Positions 9,552-19,942 are shown, numbered from the stretch's first letter. The stretch: DNA of 64,000 bases from Mastacembelus armatus (GCF_900324485.2 NW_022872898.1:248001-312000); one strand, 5' to 3'. Translations and numbers: made by a program. Notes: generated from the sequence alone by a model not told the origin.

Positions 9552-10165
9552 TGACTAGAAGTAAATGGAGCCTTGAATATGGATGCAAACAATTCCTACA
9601 GGTGTCCCAACTTTTGGTGAGTACTTCCAACAAACTGTGTGTGGCAGTGTTTTACAGGTGACATATTAGGCCAAGAAATAACAAATTCACTTGTACTTTG
9701 ACACTGTTTAAACTCTGGTACAAACAGATGAATTCAGTTTAGCCATAACATGTTTAGACATGAGCAGGAATGAACTGATTTTATTTGAACTGGATTTGAA
9801 ATGTGTTTTTACAAGTAATGACATTCTGCCAACCCCTTCCCAGGTCTGAGAGCCATCACCCATGATGGTGCAATTCTCAGCTTTAGTAACTATGCAAATA
9901 GCCTGAATGCAGCCCACTGATGTGTGAATGAATGGAGCTGATTGTTGCAAGTCTGTTGCTGTTGTTTTTGACCAGCCTCATTAAAAGAACAATATTGTGT
10001 GTCCAGTGGACACTTAACACTTCCAGTGAGCTGTTGGATTCACTGTAATCATGAGTTAATGAGGAATGAATAGAATCATTAACATTCGTTCTGACATGGG
10101 GCAAGTTTGGGTGTAGCCTCATTAGCATTTCAGCTTTCTGTACTTTGAACAAACCGGTCTAAAAA
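9552..10165 (-). repeat. inverted, interrupted copy of 48215-48510
   Basis: Bases 9552-9785 and 10119-10165 are the reverse complement of 48275-48510 and 48215-48265 (also 28890-29128). In the other copies these parts are adjacent, so about 335 bases at 9786-10118 were inserted or substituted here. Confidence 0.65.
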
Positions 10166-10236
10166 CAGGTCAATAAGTCAAGGTAGGAGCATACCAAATG
10201 GGCTAAGGGTTTGGACACAGTACATAAATAATGAAA

Positions 10237-10290
10237 CTAAAGGTTGAGTCATGGCAATTGAAAGTCCAGTTGCCATGACTCAACCTTTAG
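10237..10290. repeat. 24-bp hairpin, conserved in copies B and C
   Basis: The arms 10237-10260 and 10267-10290 (CTAAAGGTTGAGTCATGGCA and continuing) are reverse complements except for one position that would be a U-G pair in RNA. The loop is AAAGTC. The same hairpin is at 42056-42109. Confidence 0.8.
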
Positions 10291-10485
10291 ATAACTCCTG
10301 GACAACTGAGGATCTTCACACACATAATGAGAACAAATAATCTCTGGGGTAGACACCGACATATGAAAAGCTGAAACAAGTTCATGCAGGAATTGTTGGT
10401 GGCACAGAGTGAATAGCCAGTGCCCTGTCTGCCCTCAATACCACAACTGCAGCATTGGTTGCCCACTGTGTTTGCACGGTGTGAG

Positions 10486-10502
10486 TGTGTGTGTGTGTGT
10501 GT
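10486..10502 (+). repeat. (GT)n microsatellite, short allele
   Basis: About eight to nine GT units. The same position in copy C has about 28 units (42302-42357). Confidence 0.8.
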
Positions 10503-10832
10503 GCACTTGGGTGGGTTAAAAAGCACAAATACTCACTGTACTTGGCCATATAAGTCACTTTCACTTTCACTTGCTTCACCTTAATGTTGCAAGGCAGTTG
10601 GTTGGTGCTGCTCTTCATTGAACTGGTTAAGTATGATGGGCTCTTCATCCTCTTTGGTTCTTCCCTGGAACTAAACAAGCGCATTACTCACTATACATGC
10701 AGTTTGTGCGGTTAAGAAAAGAGACTTGGCGTCTAGTGTTCAGTTTATGCATCTGTGGAAAAGTTCAACACCAAACCACTGTGTGCTTCCTTTAATGTTT
10801 TGTATCAATACTAAAAACTGTATATAAAACTG

Positions 10833-10908
10833 TAATAGGCTCCAGCAGATCCCTGTGACCCTAATTAGGAATAAGTGGGTGTAGATCATGGCTGGATGGA
10901 TGGATAAA
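10833..10908 (+). mobile_element. (ATGG)-tailed retroposon, short 3' fragment
   Basis: AATAGGCTCCAGCAGATCCC to GGATGGATGG is flanked by near-identical AAAACTGTA repeats, so it is a short truncated insertion. Copy C carries it too (42688-42765), so it predates the duplication. Confidence 0.7.
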
Positions 10909-10971
10909 AACTGTACATAAGCTAAATTATAAGTAGTTGACTTGTGACTGTCTATTAGCACAGCTTTTTTT

Positions 10972-11044
10972 GCCTCGTTGGTGCAGTTGGCAGCGCGTCA
11001 GTCTCATAATCTGAAGGCTGTGAGTTCAAACCTCACATGAGGCA
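10972..11044 (+). tRNA. elongator tRNA-Met (CAT)
   Basis: The 73-base cloverleaf has acceptor GCCTCGT/ATGAGGC, anticodon loop CTCATAA (CAT), T-arm GTGAG TTCAAAC CTCAC with a perfect stem, and discriminator A. The D-arm GTGCAGTTGGCAGCGC is as in vertebrate elongator Met. The paralogue at 42822 keeps the same fold. Confidence 0.92.
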
Positions 11045-11727
11045 GGGGTTTCTTTATGGTTCATCTAGAACAGGAGGGTGCAACCTTTGTTCCTTCACCT
11101 TTATACTAGTGATTGCCTGTATCAGATGTGTTTAGCCAATCAGAAGCTGTACCATCCTGTCTCAGATAAGGGCGGATGACTAATTAAGTAGGTTCTGATG
11201 GCCCACACCTGATCCAGTTAGTCAGCAGTGGGTGCACCATTTATATTTGGAAAACAAGCAGTGCAGTTTTTCTTGAGGAACATAAGTGCCAACCACCCAT
11301 CTACACCTGTGTGCAGTCATATATATTGAGGATATAGTTAGAAATCAGACTGCTGAAGAGCTTCAGCTTATTAAGCAAACCAAAATGCATCACTGCAAGT
11401 CATGTGAAAGTTCCATCTGCTTATTGGTTAAACTATTCTGGTGCAAGAATGAGAACATGAAACAAAAAGAAGAAGTTATGTTATGCTACTTTAGTGATTT
11501 CTGAGAAGAAAGCCAGAACTCCTAGCAAAAAAAGTCTGAATTTTGAGAAAATTCTAAATTAGACTATTAAAAAACAGATTAGTTTGAAAAACCCAGAGGG
11601 TCAGGAAAAGTCCAAACTAGCTCAGTGTGATAGGAAAAAGATCATAGTTCAGGGTCTTTCTGAATTCATGAAACATGTGGACAGTCTGTGCAAATTGTAA
11701 ACTGGATTATGGATCTGCATCAGATGT
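11045..11727. other. module interior between Met and Ala
   Basis: No gene was found. It is conserved with 42895-43561, but the second half of that copy (from 43268) differs by many small deletions. Confidence 0.5.
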
Positions 11728-11800
11728 GGGGAATTAGCTCAAGTGGTAGAGCGCTTGCTTAGCATGTAAGAGGTAGTGGGATCGATGCCCACATTCTCCA
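11728..11800 (+). tRNA. tRNA-Ala (AGC)
   Basis: The 73-base cloverleaf is identical in structure to the gene at 170, with consensus T-loop ATCGATG. The acceptor GGGGAAT/ATTCTCC, anticodon AGC and T-stem GTGGG/CCCAC are intact. The downstream T run is only TCTTT, so termination may be weak. Confidence 0.9.
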
Positions 11801-12065
11801 CAAGTCTTTAAAGCCCAATCTTAAGACTTCTGTATTATCAGATATCTGGTTTCATATTTGTACAACATGTATGAACTCAGTCCAGACAAAGACAGCAGAA
11901 TGTGTTATAGACAGAGTGAGTGTGAACTGCCAAAGTGCTGTCATCCTTTCACTCCTGCTTTCCTGACTGACATGTTTTCCATAAGCAGAAGTACAGGAGC
12001 CAAGGAGCAGAACAGATGAGGTGGATGGAAAATACCTCAGAAGAGTAGTAAAAACTTTGGACACA

Positions 12066-12114
12066 GTGATGGTGGTGTAGTGGTGAGCATAGCTGCCTTC
12101 CACACAGGGGCCAG
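12066..12114 (+). pseudogene. tRNA-Gly (TCC) relic, 5' part
   Basis: This is the same truncated sequence as at 508-556, ending after the anticodon arm. Confidence 0.7.
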
Positions 12115-12163
12115 TTGTATATAGGAGTCATAGCCAATGAAATTTCAGCATTGTTGATGCTGT

Positions 12164-12219
12164 CCAAGGTGCTCAGTTGGCAGAGTGGAGGACTGTAGGT
12201 TGAAGTGACAGTTATCCTG
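12164..12219 (+). pseudogene. tRNA-Tyr relic, 5' part with intron
   Basis: This is a copy of the relic at 606-661. It lies about 90 bases before the intact Tyr gene, so this module once held two Tyr units in tandem. Confidence 0.65.
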
Positions 12220-12310
12220 CAGTTAAGAAAAGAGCTTTGGTATCAAATGTGTAGTTAAGTGTCAGTTTATGCATCTGTGGAAAAGTTCAACACCAAACCC
12301 CTGTGTGCTT

Positions 12311-12398
12311 CCTTCAATAGCTCAGTTGGCAGAGCGGAGGACTGTAGGTTGAAGTAGCAGTTATCCTTAGGTCGCTGGTTCAACTCCGGCTTGAAGGA
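12311..12398 (+). tRNA. tRNA-Tyr (GTA) with intron
   Basis: The 88-base precursor has acceptor CCTTCAA/TTGAAGG, discriminator A, D-arm GCTCAGTTGGCAGAGC, anticodon stem GAGGA/TCCTT with anticodon GTA, and an intron of about 15 bases after position 37 (GTTGAAGTAGCAGTT). The T-arm GCTGG TTCAACT CCGGC pairs fully apart from a T-G. An intron is a universal feature of eukaryotic nuclear tRNA-Tyr. A TTTT tract occurs near 12415. This is the best Tyr gene in the window. Confidence 0.92.
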
Positions 12399-12526
12399 AT
12401 ATTGTTTAGGTTTTGTGTTCTGTGTATCTGCTGACATAGGATGGATGTAAAATCAAGAGCTGATGACACATTCGATGTGTATTGTAATGTCAATTGCTGC
12501 ATCTGTGTAATAGTAGATTTTAGTTG

Positions 12527-12593
12527 CAAACCCATGACCTTCGTGTTGTGAGGCAACAGTGCTAACCACTTACCCACCATGGCATGTGGCAAC
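12527..12593 (-). mobile_element. (ATGG)-type retroposon, head fragment
   Basis: The minus strand reads GTTAGCACTGTTGCCTCACA, then ACACGAAGGTCATGGG, the head of the family seen complete at 4917. The body and tail are absent. It is conserved in copy C (44360-44410). Confidence 0.55.
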
Positions 12594-12890
12594 AACAGAG
12601 TGGTAAAAAATGTACAGCATCTCATTTTATGCAGGTCATACAACTAATCACAGATAGTTACTATTGGAATATACTGATTATTACAGACATTCACTGGAGA
12701 ATTTAATTCACTGAACAGGAGCTGACAAACATGAATCCTTTATGAAACAGGAGAATGGAGAGAGGAGACAGGAAGGAAATATGAACAGGGACCGTCCTTC
12801 TGGACTTTCTAGGCTCAAGAGCTAAAATCAGTTCTTGCATGTTCCAATGTCTAAAACTAAGGGAGATATATTTTAAGTGTGCTTGTAAGT

Positions 12891-12964
12891 GGTACTGTGA
12901 CTTAGTTGGTTAATGTTCCTGTCTAGTAAACAGGAGATCTTGTGTTCAAATCTCAGCAGTGCCT
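12891..12964 (+). pseudogene. tRNA-Thr (AGT), degenerate
   Basis: The anticodon arm (CTAGTAA loop) is intact. The T-stem TTGTG/CTCAG has a T-T mismatch and the D-stem is altered relative to 2825. The B box reads GTGTTCAAATC, weaker than consensus, so it is probably not functional. Confidence 0.65.
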
Positions 12965-13886
12965 CAGTAATAACTGACTACAAACAAACCCAGATTTTTC
13001 TAAATAGCTAATTTACTAATCTTCTGAGCTCTACCCTGTACTTTGATAACATTCTCTGTCTCTCTCTTTGTAAAGTCATTTTCTACCTGAGTATGTACAT
13101 GTAACAGTAACAACACTGAATCACCTGCAAAGATATTCTGCATTAACTGAAATTATTCATACCCCTGGCAAATTCTGACTTAAAGTTACTTTTATTCAAC
13201 CAGTTTTCAAGTTTTTTCTTGATTAGAAATGACACAATAATAATAATAAGACGATGTACAAGAGGCATCATTGTAAAGTCAGAAAGTGTGTGTGTGTGTG
13301 TGTGTGTCATAACTCTGACAGACCTTTGATCTCTTTAATGTCTAAACATTCTTGGACATGATGTCACAGAGACACCTTCAGAAGTGTCATTGACACAAGA
13401 AGCAGCTCGACTGCACAGGAGTTGTTCATCATTCATTGAAAGAGACAGAAACCATATAAGACAGAGAGAGAGAGAGACACATCTGCTGTAAAAATCAATC
13501 AGAGGAAATAACAGCACTGTTGCAGCAACTTACAGACTTTCCTTTAAGTCCAAATCTGTTAGTAGTTCATTTCACTGTTCAGTTTGGTAGTTCATGCATG
13601 GCATAGTTTTCCAGGTAATGTGTTAATTTCACAGGTTGATGAGTGTAAATGATTTGAAAAGAAGCCTCTGTGTATATACTACGTGGACATTCAGTGTGTA
13701 ACAGTCAGTCTCTGTTGTTGCTGAAGGAGCTACCTGGCCTGGATGACTGTTGTGTTGCTGTTGTTGAGTTAGTCTGTTGCTGTTTCTGTCTACAAAGATG
13801 TAAAAAAAAAAAACTATATTATATAAATATTTTAGTATTAATACAAAATATTAAAGTGGTCACATCTGAGTCAGGCAGCCAAAAAA
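12965..13886. other. module interior, no gene
   Basis: Nothing coding was recognised. It contains a (GT)n tract at 13287-13307, a GA-rich tract near 13463-13480 and a poly-A run near 13801-13812. It is conserved with 44808-45723. Confidence 0.5.
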
Positions 13887-13948
13887 GAGCTCCAGCAGAT
13901 CCTTGTGACCCTGGTTCAGGAATAAGTGGGTATAGAAGATGGATGGGT
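13887..13948 (+). mobile_element. (ATGG)-type retroposon, short 3' fragment
   Basis: GCTCCAGCAGATCCTTGTGA, then AGGAATAAGTGGGTATAG and GATGGATGGG, is a short piece of the family at 4917. It is also present in copy C. Confidence 0.6.
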
Positions 13949-14187
13949 CACATCAATGTAACAGGAATATATTGCATTGTGAATATAGTATTTTATTAAT
14001 ACTGTATATTAATATTGTAATAATATTGCATATGATTCCACTTTAATTACTTTCATTTGGGTGTGTTTGGGCAGCCCCTCTCAGTAGCTGGTAGTGGTAA
14101 GTGCCCAGCGCACAGTGAGCATGTTGACATTTCATGGTCAGATCAGGTGTCATGATGTGAAGACATCAGCTTGTAGGAGGAGCAGAG

Positions 14188-14258
14188 GCATTGGTGATGA
14201 AATGGAAGCGTTCCTGCGTGCCATGTGTGAGATCTGGCTTTGATTCTCGGACAGTGCA
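14188..14258 (+). pseudogene. tRNA-Gly (GCC), degenerate
   Basis: Acceptor GCATTGG and the 3' CAGTGCA frame a 71-base tRNA-Gly-like sequence with loop GTGCCAT (anticodon GCC). The D-arm (TGATGAAATGGAAG) and anticodon stem no longer pair. The copy in C is 46024-46094, and a third diverged copy is at 56812. Confidence 0.65.
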
Positions 14259-14536
14259 GAAGTGGTTTTAAATTGCCATGTGTCAGCACTTAGTTGTTAC
14301 AGCTTTCTAGGCTGCTGTGCAGGGGACTTGGATGTTTAAAGCAAACCTATTAACCTCTACATTACAGGAGCACAGCTGCATGTTTTCAAGATATCTCTCT
14401 GATCTCCTTTATGATTTCCTAAGGATGACACACATGTGGATCATTTGAATTTAGCTTCTCCAAATAAGTGCCGTATGGCCTTATTGTGCAATTCTGTACT
14501 TTACAGCACCATGTTCTGATACCAAAGGCTGTGTCA

Positions 14537-14609
14537 GTTTCTGTACTGTAGTGATCCTCGTGTTTGCCTGATAAGTGAAATGACCCTGGTTTGGAACCAG
14601 GCAGAAAAA
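14537..14609 (+). pseudogene. tRNA-Val-derived sequence with GAT anticodon
   Basis: The body follows tRNA-Val (GTTTCTGTACTGTAGTGATC ... CCTGGTTTGGAACCAGGC), but the anticodon loop is CTGATAA, which would read GAT (Ile). The acceptor 3' strand is CAGAAAA, mismatching G1. The T-arm is well paired. The identical anticodon occurs at 46373 in copy C. It is most likely a degenerate gene. Confidence 0.65.
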
Positions 14610-15007
14610 GAGGTTGTTTACTGACTGTTGAAGAAAACTCAGCCTGAGCTTACCAATGTTAGCTGTGACCCAATGCAAGAATAAACAGCCTGACGGTGAC
14701 ACCACAGTTAAATCTACAGAGACAGTCCCCCAAACATCTTAAAGTAAGTAGCAGCACAAAGTAAACATCAAATACTCATTTCACAGTTTCAATATCAATG
14801 CAGATATACTGGTTTAGCTTCAAGGAAAGCAGGATAAGGAGCATATCATACTTAACCAGTTCAACACAGATGCACAGTACCACAGTTGCAACCCTGAAAT
14901 GTAGTGGGTGGGGCTTGTTATGCTGTTTTGTAAAATACAAAATTATTTGGAAGCCTGGATGACAGGGTTAAGTCATGACATTGTTTGCAGTACATAGCAC
15001 TTCAGCT

Positions 15008-15078
15008 TCACTAGCTCAGTCAGTAGAGCATGTGAATTTTATTCTCAGGGTCATGGGTTCCAGCATCATGTTGGGCTG
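15008..15078 (+). pseudogene. tRNA-Lys-like relic
   Basis: CACTAGCTCAGTCAGTAGAG followed by CATGTGAATTTTATTCTCAG and a T-arm-like GGGTTCCAGC keeps tRNA-Lys order, but the anticodon arm and T-stem are disrupted. Copies B and C both diverge from each other at this relic, so it lies at the end of the module. Confidence 0.55.
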
Positions 15079-15429
15079 TGCTGGTTTCAAGAGAGAAATT
15101 CAACTTAACCCTTCCACCGTAAGTCCAACAGAAGGCTTTACTTTGGCTATGACCATGCTCTGAGTTGTCGGTATGGAAGGAGAGGCGCAAAAAGCCCAAT
15201 GTTACCCTAGAGCCAAGCATCCTCCTTAGACTGCCCAAATGCTCAGAGTCTATGTGGAAATTCCACTTAGTCAATACTGTTTCAGTTTGGAAACAACTCT
15301 GTAGTCATTTATGATACAGTCACTCATCTATGTTTATTTAATGACACTGAAACACCTTCTCCTATTACCCCCCTGAAGTCACATCACCTCTTCTCAACAC
15401 ATGGAGCTCTCCTGTAGAATCACCACCAC

Positions 15430-15503
15430 CCAAAGTGGGGCTCAAACCTAACCCTAACCCTGAGATTAAGAATATCATGCTCTACTGACTGAGCTAGCCA
15501 GGC
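15430..15503 (-). pseudogene. tRNA-Lys (CTT) relic with TTAGGG-like insert
   Basis: The minus strand reads GCCTGGCTAGCTCAGTCAGT, then the anticodon region ATTCTTAATCTC and AGGGTTAGGGTTAGG in place of a normal T-stem, ending TTTGAGCCCCAC. Together with its flanks to about 15640 it is the inverse of 3130-3345. Confidence 0.7.
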
Positions 15504-15716
15504 TGTGTATAACACACATTTAACTGTAAATGTGGTATACTTGGATCCACCTATGTTCTGCCAATTGACTATCAGGTTAATGCAGAATATCTTTGCATTA
15601 ACCTGATTCAATGTTGTTACTGTTACATGTACATATTCAAGTAGAAAATGACGTTACAAAGAGAGAGACAGAGAATGTTATCAAAGTACAGGTGGAAATC
15701 AATAAATGAAAACACC

Positions 15717-15815
15717 TGTCAGGAGTGGGTTTGAACCCACGCCTCCACCTGGCGAACAGAATACCCTGTGCGTAGAAAGGAACAAAATTTTGAGTCTGGC
15801 ACCTTAGACCACACT
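15717..15815 (-). pseudogene. tRNA-Leu (CAA) with intron, 5' end lost
   Basis: The minus strand reads GGTCTAAGGTGCCAGACTCA then AA (anticodon CAA), an intron of roughly 28 bases containing TTCCTTTCTACGCAC, TTCTG of the stem, a variable arm and the T-arm GGCGTGGGTTCAAACCCAC to TGACA. Vertebrate tRNA-Leu(CAA) genes carry an intron at this place. The first acceptor strand does not pair with the 3' end, so the gene is broken. Confidence 0.65.
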
Positions 15816-15955
15816 GTTTCTGGTTAGATTCCTTTCTTGTCTCCTCCCTACTTGCTCCTGTTTCACAAAGAAGCTTCGTTTGTCAAAGTCCTTTTCAGCT
15901 CTACACCCTCTCGAGGGTGCTCGAGGGTTGATGGGAGATTGCCCAACCAGTCCAC

Positions 15956-16516
15956 ATGTGTTTTGTGGATTTGGACAAGGCATTCGACCGGGTTCCTCGT
16001 GACATCCTGTGGGAGGTGCTCCAGGAGTATGGGGTCCGGGGCCCTTTGCTGAGGGCTATCCGGTCTCTGTACAAACGGAGCAGGAGCTTGGTTCACATTG
16101 CCGGTAGTAAGTCAGACCTGTTCCCAGTGCACGTTGGACTCTGGCAGGGCTGCCCTTTGTCACCAGTTCTGTTCATTACTTTTATGAACAGAATTTCTAG
16201 GCGCAGCCAGGGGTCGGAGGGAGTCCAGTTCGGGGACCACAGGATTTCATCTCTGCTTTTTGCAGATGATGTTGTCCTGTTGGCTCCATCGAGCCAGGAT
16301 CTCCAACGTGCGCTGGGGCGGTTTGCAATCGAGTGTGAAGCGGCTGGGATGAGAATCAGCACTTCCAAGTCCGAGGCCATGGTACTCAATCGGAAAAAGG
16401 TGGGTTGTCATCTCCAGGCCAGGGGAGAGATCCTGCCTCAGGTGGAGTTTAAGTATCTCGGGGTCTTGTTCACGAGTGAGGGAAGGACGGAGCACGAGAT
16501 TCATCGGCAGCAGTAA
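15956..16516 (+). pseudogene. Rex3-like reverse transcriptase fragment (first frame)
   Basis: This 186-residue frame begins CFVDLDKAFDRVPRDILWEV (RT motif 3 region), continues with GLWQGCPLSPVLFITFMNRI (motif 4) and SSLLFADDVVLLA (FADD catalytic motif), then KSEAMVLNRKK and FKYLGVLFTSEG. It ends at a stop after IHRQQ. The coding sequence continues out of frame. Confidence 0.85.
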
Positions 16517-16673
16517 TGCGGTTGGTGTACCGGTCCATGGTGGTGAAGAAGGAGCTGAGCCGGAAGGCGAACCTCTCGATTTGCCGGTCAATCTACGTTC
16601 CTGCTCTCACCTATGGTCATGAACTCTGGGTCACGGATACAAGCGCCTGAAATGAGCTTCCTCCACAGGGTGG

Positions 16674-16985
16674 GTGAGGAGCTCGGTCACCCTGGTTGAG
16701 CTCGGAGTAGAGCCACTGCTCCTCCACATCGAGAGGAGTCCATTGAGGTGGCTTGGGCATCTGTTTCGGATGCCTCCTGGGCACCTCCCTGCGGAGGTGT
16801 TCCGGGCATGTCCCACCGGGAGGAGACCGCCGGGAAGACCCAGGACACGCTGGAGGGACTATGTCTCCTGGCTGGCCTGGGAACGCCTCGGTGTCTCCTC
16901 GGAAGAGCTGGAGGAAGTGTCCAAGGAGAAGGAAGTCTGGGTATCCCTGATTCGGCTACTGCCCCCGCGACCCGGCCCCGGATAA
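16674..16985 (+). pseudogene. Rex3-like reverse transcriptase C-terminus (second frame)
   Basis: This frame gives ELGVEPLLLHIERSPLRWLG, then HLFRMPPGHLP, CPTGRRPPGRPRTRWRDYVS and LAWERLGVSSEELEEV ending LLPPRPGPG, the typical RTE/Rex3 C-terminal region. It lies in a different frame from 15956-16516, and the short piece between them is also disrupted. Confidence 0.8.
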
Positions 16986-17024
16986 GCGGAAGAAGATGGA
17001 TGGATGGATGGAACTCCTTTTCAG

Positions 17025-17534
17025 AGCTGCACTTCTTTAACACGCTGGTCTCATTACTCAAGTTGGGACTGTTTTCTATCCAGATGACAATATTTGTTGT
17101 AGAGCAGCATGTTGTGAAGCATCACAGGTCTGATGGAGAATGTGAGAACTGATGCCACTGCCTGGGATTCAAACCCACTGATTTTTCAAACATAGTAGGA
17201 AATGTCCCACTGTTACTGCCAAACATCAACGTTCTGTCTAGAGCAGAACAAAATTTGTACAGTCATGTCCTTAAAAACCACTGGCCTGATTGTTTTCCAA
17301 CTATCCCTGCCCTACCCCTACCCCTACCCACTGCTGATCACCTGATTCAGATGTGTTCAGACAATCAAGTTAAACCTGAAGGGCAGGGACCGTTGGGGAA
17401 ACAAGGACTGATGTGTATCTCAATGACCAGGACTTGCTTTCTTTTCTCTAGGAAATTCACATGACTGTATGTGACTTCACCTCTGATGAAAGATATGGTG
17501 ATAGAGGACAGTACACACACTGCTCCACAACAAA
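17025..17534. other. non-coding, nothing firm
   Basis: No gene was recognised. A TTCAAACCC element near 17170 resembles a tRNA T-arm but has no fold around it. Confidence 0.4.
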
Positions 17535-17590
17535 GTTGTCTTGTCAGGGATTTGAATCCACATCTCCTGAGGAGACTTGGATGCAGTGTC
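17535..17590 (-). pseudogene. possible tRNA-Leu 3' relic
   Basis: The minus strand reads GTCTCCTCAGGAGATGTGGA, then TTCAAATCCCTGACA, resembling the long variable arm and T-arm of a tRNA-Leu. The anticodon arm upstream is not convincing. Confidence 0.35.
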
Positions 17591-17689
17591 TGTACCCTGA
17601 ATCAATTTTGAATTCACATAACACTGCTATGGAAAATATAGCTGCTAGAGGGACTAAAGTGCAGTAACCTGGCTATTTGGAAAAAGCTG

Positions 17690-18162
17690 GATTTGTTCAG
17701 GATGTCTGCCATCAAAGGAATCACAAAGCAGCCAGGTGTTCAACTATTTCACAGATCCAGAACCTGACACCATACCACAGATCACGTATCATCAGCTCTT
17801 GTTTTTACATTCATCCATCCAATGTCAGTGGATACCAAACCAAAATCACAATCCTTCAAGACAGAGTTGAATCAGCAACCTAAGGATAAAAGTTTTGACT
17901 TCTCTACTTCATGGCTCCTGTACTTCTGCTTATGGAAAACATGTCAGTCAGGAAAGCAGGAGTGAAAGGATGACAGCACTTTTGCAGTTCACACTCACTC
18001 TGTCTATAACACATTCTGCTGTCTTTGTCTGGACTGAGCTCATACATGTTGTTCACATATGAAGCCAGATATCTGATAATACAGAAGTCTTAAGATTGGG
18101 CTTTAAAGACTTGTAGAGTTTGTGGGCATCGATCCCACTACCTCTTACATGCTAAGCAGATC
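17690..18162 (-). repeat. tRNA module, inverted rearranged piece
   Basis: Reading the minus strand, 18162-17905 matches the Ala region (11745-12010) and 17890-17700 matches the Tyr 3' flank (2335-2510). The stretch that normally separates them is missing. It includes an incomplete Ala relic (about 18118-18162) and the Tyr 3' end (about 17848-17890). The LINE tail present at 2517 is absent here. Confidence 0.7.
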
Positions 18163-18921
18163 CACTATCCAGCTAATAATCAGCAGAGGTAAGGCAGGGC
18201 TAGTTGGAAAACAAGCAGGGCCTTGGCCCTCAGTGCCCATCTCTGCCCTAATGTCACGTCAAATATGTAAAGATAATGGAACTTTCCAAAAAAAAAAAAA
18301 AAAAAAATCCTAACTTAAGAAAAAATGAAAAAAACACGACCTCTGGCCCTTTTCACCACATATTACAATTCTACTCTACTTGAGTGTTTTTGGTTTCCTA
18401 TCAGGCAAAAGTTGTATAAGAATTGCATTCAATTGTTTCTGTATTTATGTCAGTGTATATTTATTCTTTAATATAAGTATGAGGCCATCCTGTTTTTTAT
18501 TCATGTATTCGTTGATTAAATAATGTTTCTGGGTATATATAGAGTCTATATATATATATATATATCTATACATATATCCTCCATATCCACTGTGCCCTCT
18601 GTTGCTCCTGGAAATAGGGGTAGAGCACAGAGACGATTGGATTCTACAATTACATTGGACACTGTAGATTTAATGGCTACACCTTGATGTTGCTCTCCAG
18701 TAAAAATATGTCTGTGTAGTAGTCAAAGCACAAAGTCTTTTGCTACTGTTCTTAAATCAATGAAATTCCATTTTTAAATCACTGTGAAATGAAATACAAC
18801 TGCAAAAAAAAAAAAAAAAAAATTGCCAAGCCTCAAGTAACCTCAAATAAAACCTACAATAAAAACACTACAAAACAGAGGATTTGTGAGCTGTTATGTG
18901 AAGGATAATAAACCAACACAT
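18163..18921. other. AT-rich non-coding
   Basis: No gene was found. A-runs lie at 18286-18307 and 18804-18822, and a short TA repeat near 18545-18566. Confidence 0.5.
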
Positions 18922-18991
18922 GGCTCATTTGTTCAGGGGCATGAATCTCGCTTTGGGTGTGAGGTCCAGGTTTTGAATCCCAGATGAGCCC
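18922..18991 (+). tRNA. tRNA-Pro (TGG), probably decaying
   Basis: Acceptor GGCTCAT/ATGAGCC pairs perfectly, and the anticodon arm CTCGC TTTGGGT GTGAG gives anticodon TGG. The variable loop is about two bases short and the T-arm (CCAGGTTTTGAATCCCAG) pairs imperfectly, so the B box is off consensus. This is the only Pro tRNA sequence seen. Confidence 0.65.
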
Positions 18992-19190
18992 GGTGTTGTT
19001 TGGGTTCTTGTAAACTTCTCTGTAAAAACCCTGAAATGTTTATATGTACAAAATATCTGCTTGTGCCCTTCACCATATTGTCTCATTACAGTGTTACATA
19101 AAACAGGACACACTACACATAATTAGTTGTGAGTGCAAATTATGCGTTTGTTAAGGTTTAGGTGATAATTTTTGAAATCCACTGCATGTG

Positions 19191-19238
19191 GTCCTTTCAC
19201 GTGTGAGGCAAACATTATAACCACTGCACTACAGAAAC
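19191..19238 (-). pseudogene. tRNA-Val (CAC) relic, 5' two-thirds
   Basis: The minus strand reads GTTTCTGTAGTGCAGTGGTT, then TTTGCCTCACACGTGAAAGG. The T-arm and 3' acceptor strand are gone. Confidence 0.65.
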
Positions 19239-19728
19239 ACAGTTGTTGGCTACAATGAAATATGGTGAGTTTCCTTTATGATTTCCTCAAACTAACATGC
19301 ACATTGGGAACACTTGATTTTAGCGTCTCCAATAGAAGTGTCTTTTCAAGGTCAAAAGGGATATGAGCTCATCTCCGCAGGGGGCAGTCAAGGACTTGCC
19401 CTTAAGGTTGTAGGCTAAGGCAGGAAAACTGAAATTCCCCCCATGACAGACCCCATACAAACTACAAGTCTCAGACAAAGAATTCTCTCTGCAGAGTCAG
19501 CTCTTGTCACTGTGTGGCTAGTACCAATATAAGTGCAGGCCTCAATTGTGCAGACAAAACACATAAGGAAGGAAGAGAGTTAAGCGTTGAGTTAAGTTAA
19601 GCGTTAAGTTAAGAGTTATAGTCTGGGAGTAGAATCCAAACTGTTCAAGTTAATCACCTGAGATTGGGTCACAGCTACGTTTGGTAAACTCAGACTGAGT
19701 TGTCCGCAACAGTTAATGCAAAAATCTC
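19239..19728. other. non-coding, nothing recognised
   Basis: No gene was seen. Short repeats of GTTAAG lie near 19577-19613. Confidence 0.4.
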
Positions 19729-19801
19729 TGTTTCTGCCCGGTTTTAAACCAGGGACTTTTCACATGCCAGACGAAAGAGATGACCACTACACTACAGAAA
19801 C
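19729..19801 (-). pseudogene. tRNA-Val-derived sequence with GGC anticodon
   Basis: The 73-base minus-strand sequence has a full acceptor GTTTCTG/CAGAAAC and a fair T-arm (CCTGG TTTAAAA CCGGG), but the anticodon loop is CTGGCAT. That would read GGC (Ala) on a Val body. It is probably a degenerate copy. Confidence 0.6.
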
Positions 19802-19942
19802 TGACACACCTTTAGACTGAGAATGTGCTGCTGGGAAATGCTGGGAAGTGCAACATTGTACAATAAGCCCATAGGCCACTTCCTTTGGAGAAGCTAAATT
19901 CAAATGATCCAAATGTGTGTCGTCTTTAGAAAATCATAAAGA

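Larger units (their letters stand above)
9961..15054 (+). repeat. tRNA module, long copy B (about 5.1 kb)
   Basis: It is collinear with 41780-46889 over its whole length, with mostly single-base differences and microsatellite length changes: GT tract at 10486 against 42302, A tract at 13801 against 45640. It contains, in order, tRNA-Met, tRNA-Ala, Gly and Tyr relics, tRNA-Tyr, a Thr relic, a Gly(GCC) relic, a Val-like relic and a Lys relic, all on the plus strand. Confidence 0.92.
15899..17014 (+). mobile_element. Rex3/RTE-type LINE, 5'-truncated, with target duplication
   Basis: The insert carries the C-terminal half of an RTE-like reverse transcriptase and a GGATAAGCGGAAGAAGATGG 3' end followed by GATG repeats, the tail described for Rex3. 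It is flanked by TCCTTTTCAG at 15889-15898 and 17015-17024, a 10-bp target duplication. The endonuclease and early RT domains are missing, as usual for fish Rex3 copies. Confidence 0.85.

Noticed and set aside
17141-17215. TTCAAACCC T-arm-like element
   Set aside because: There is no anticodon arm or acceptor pairing around it.
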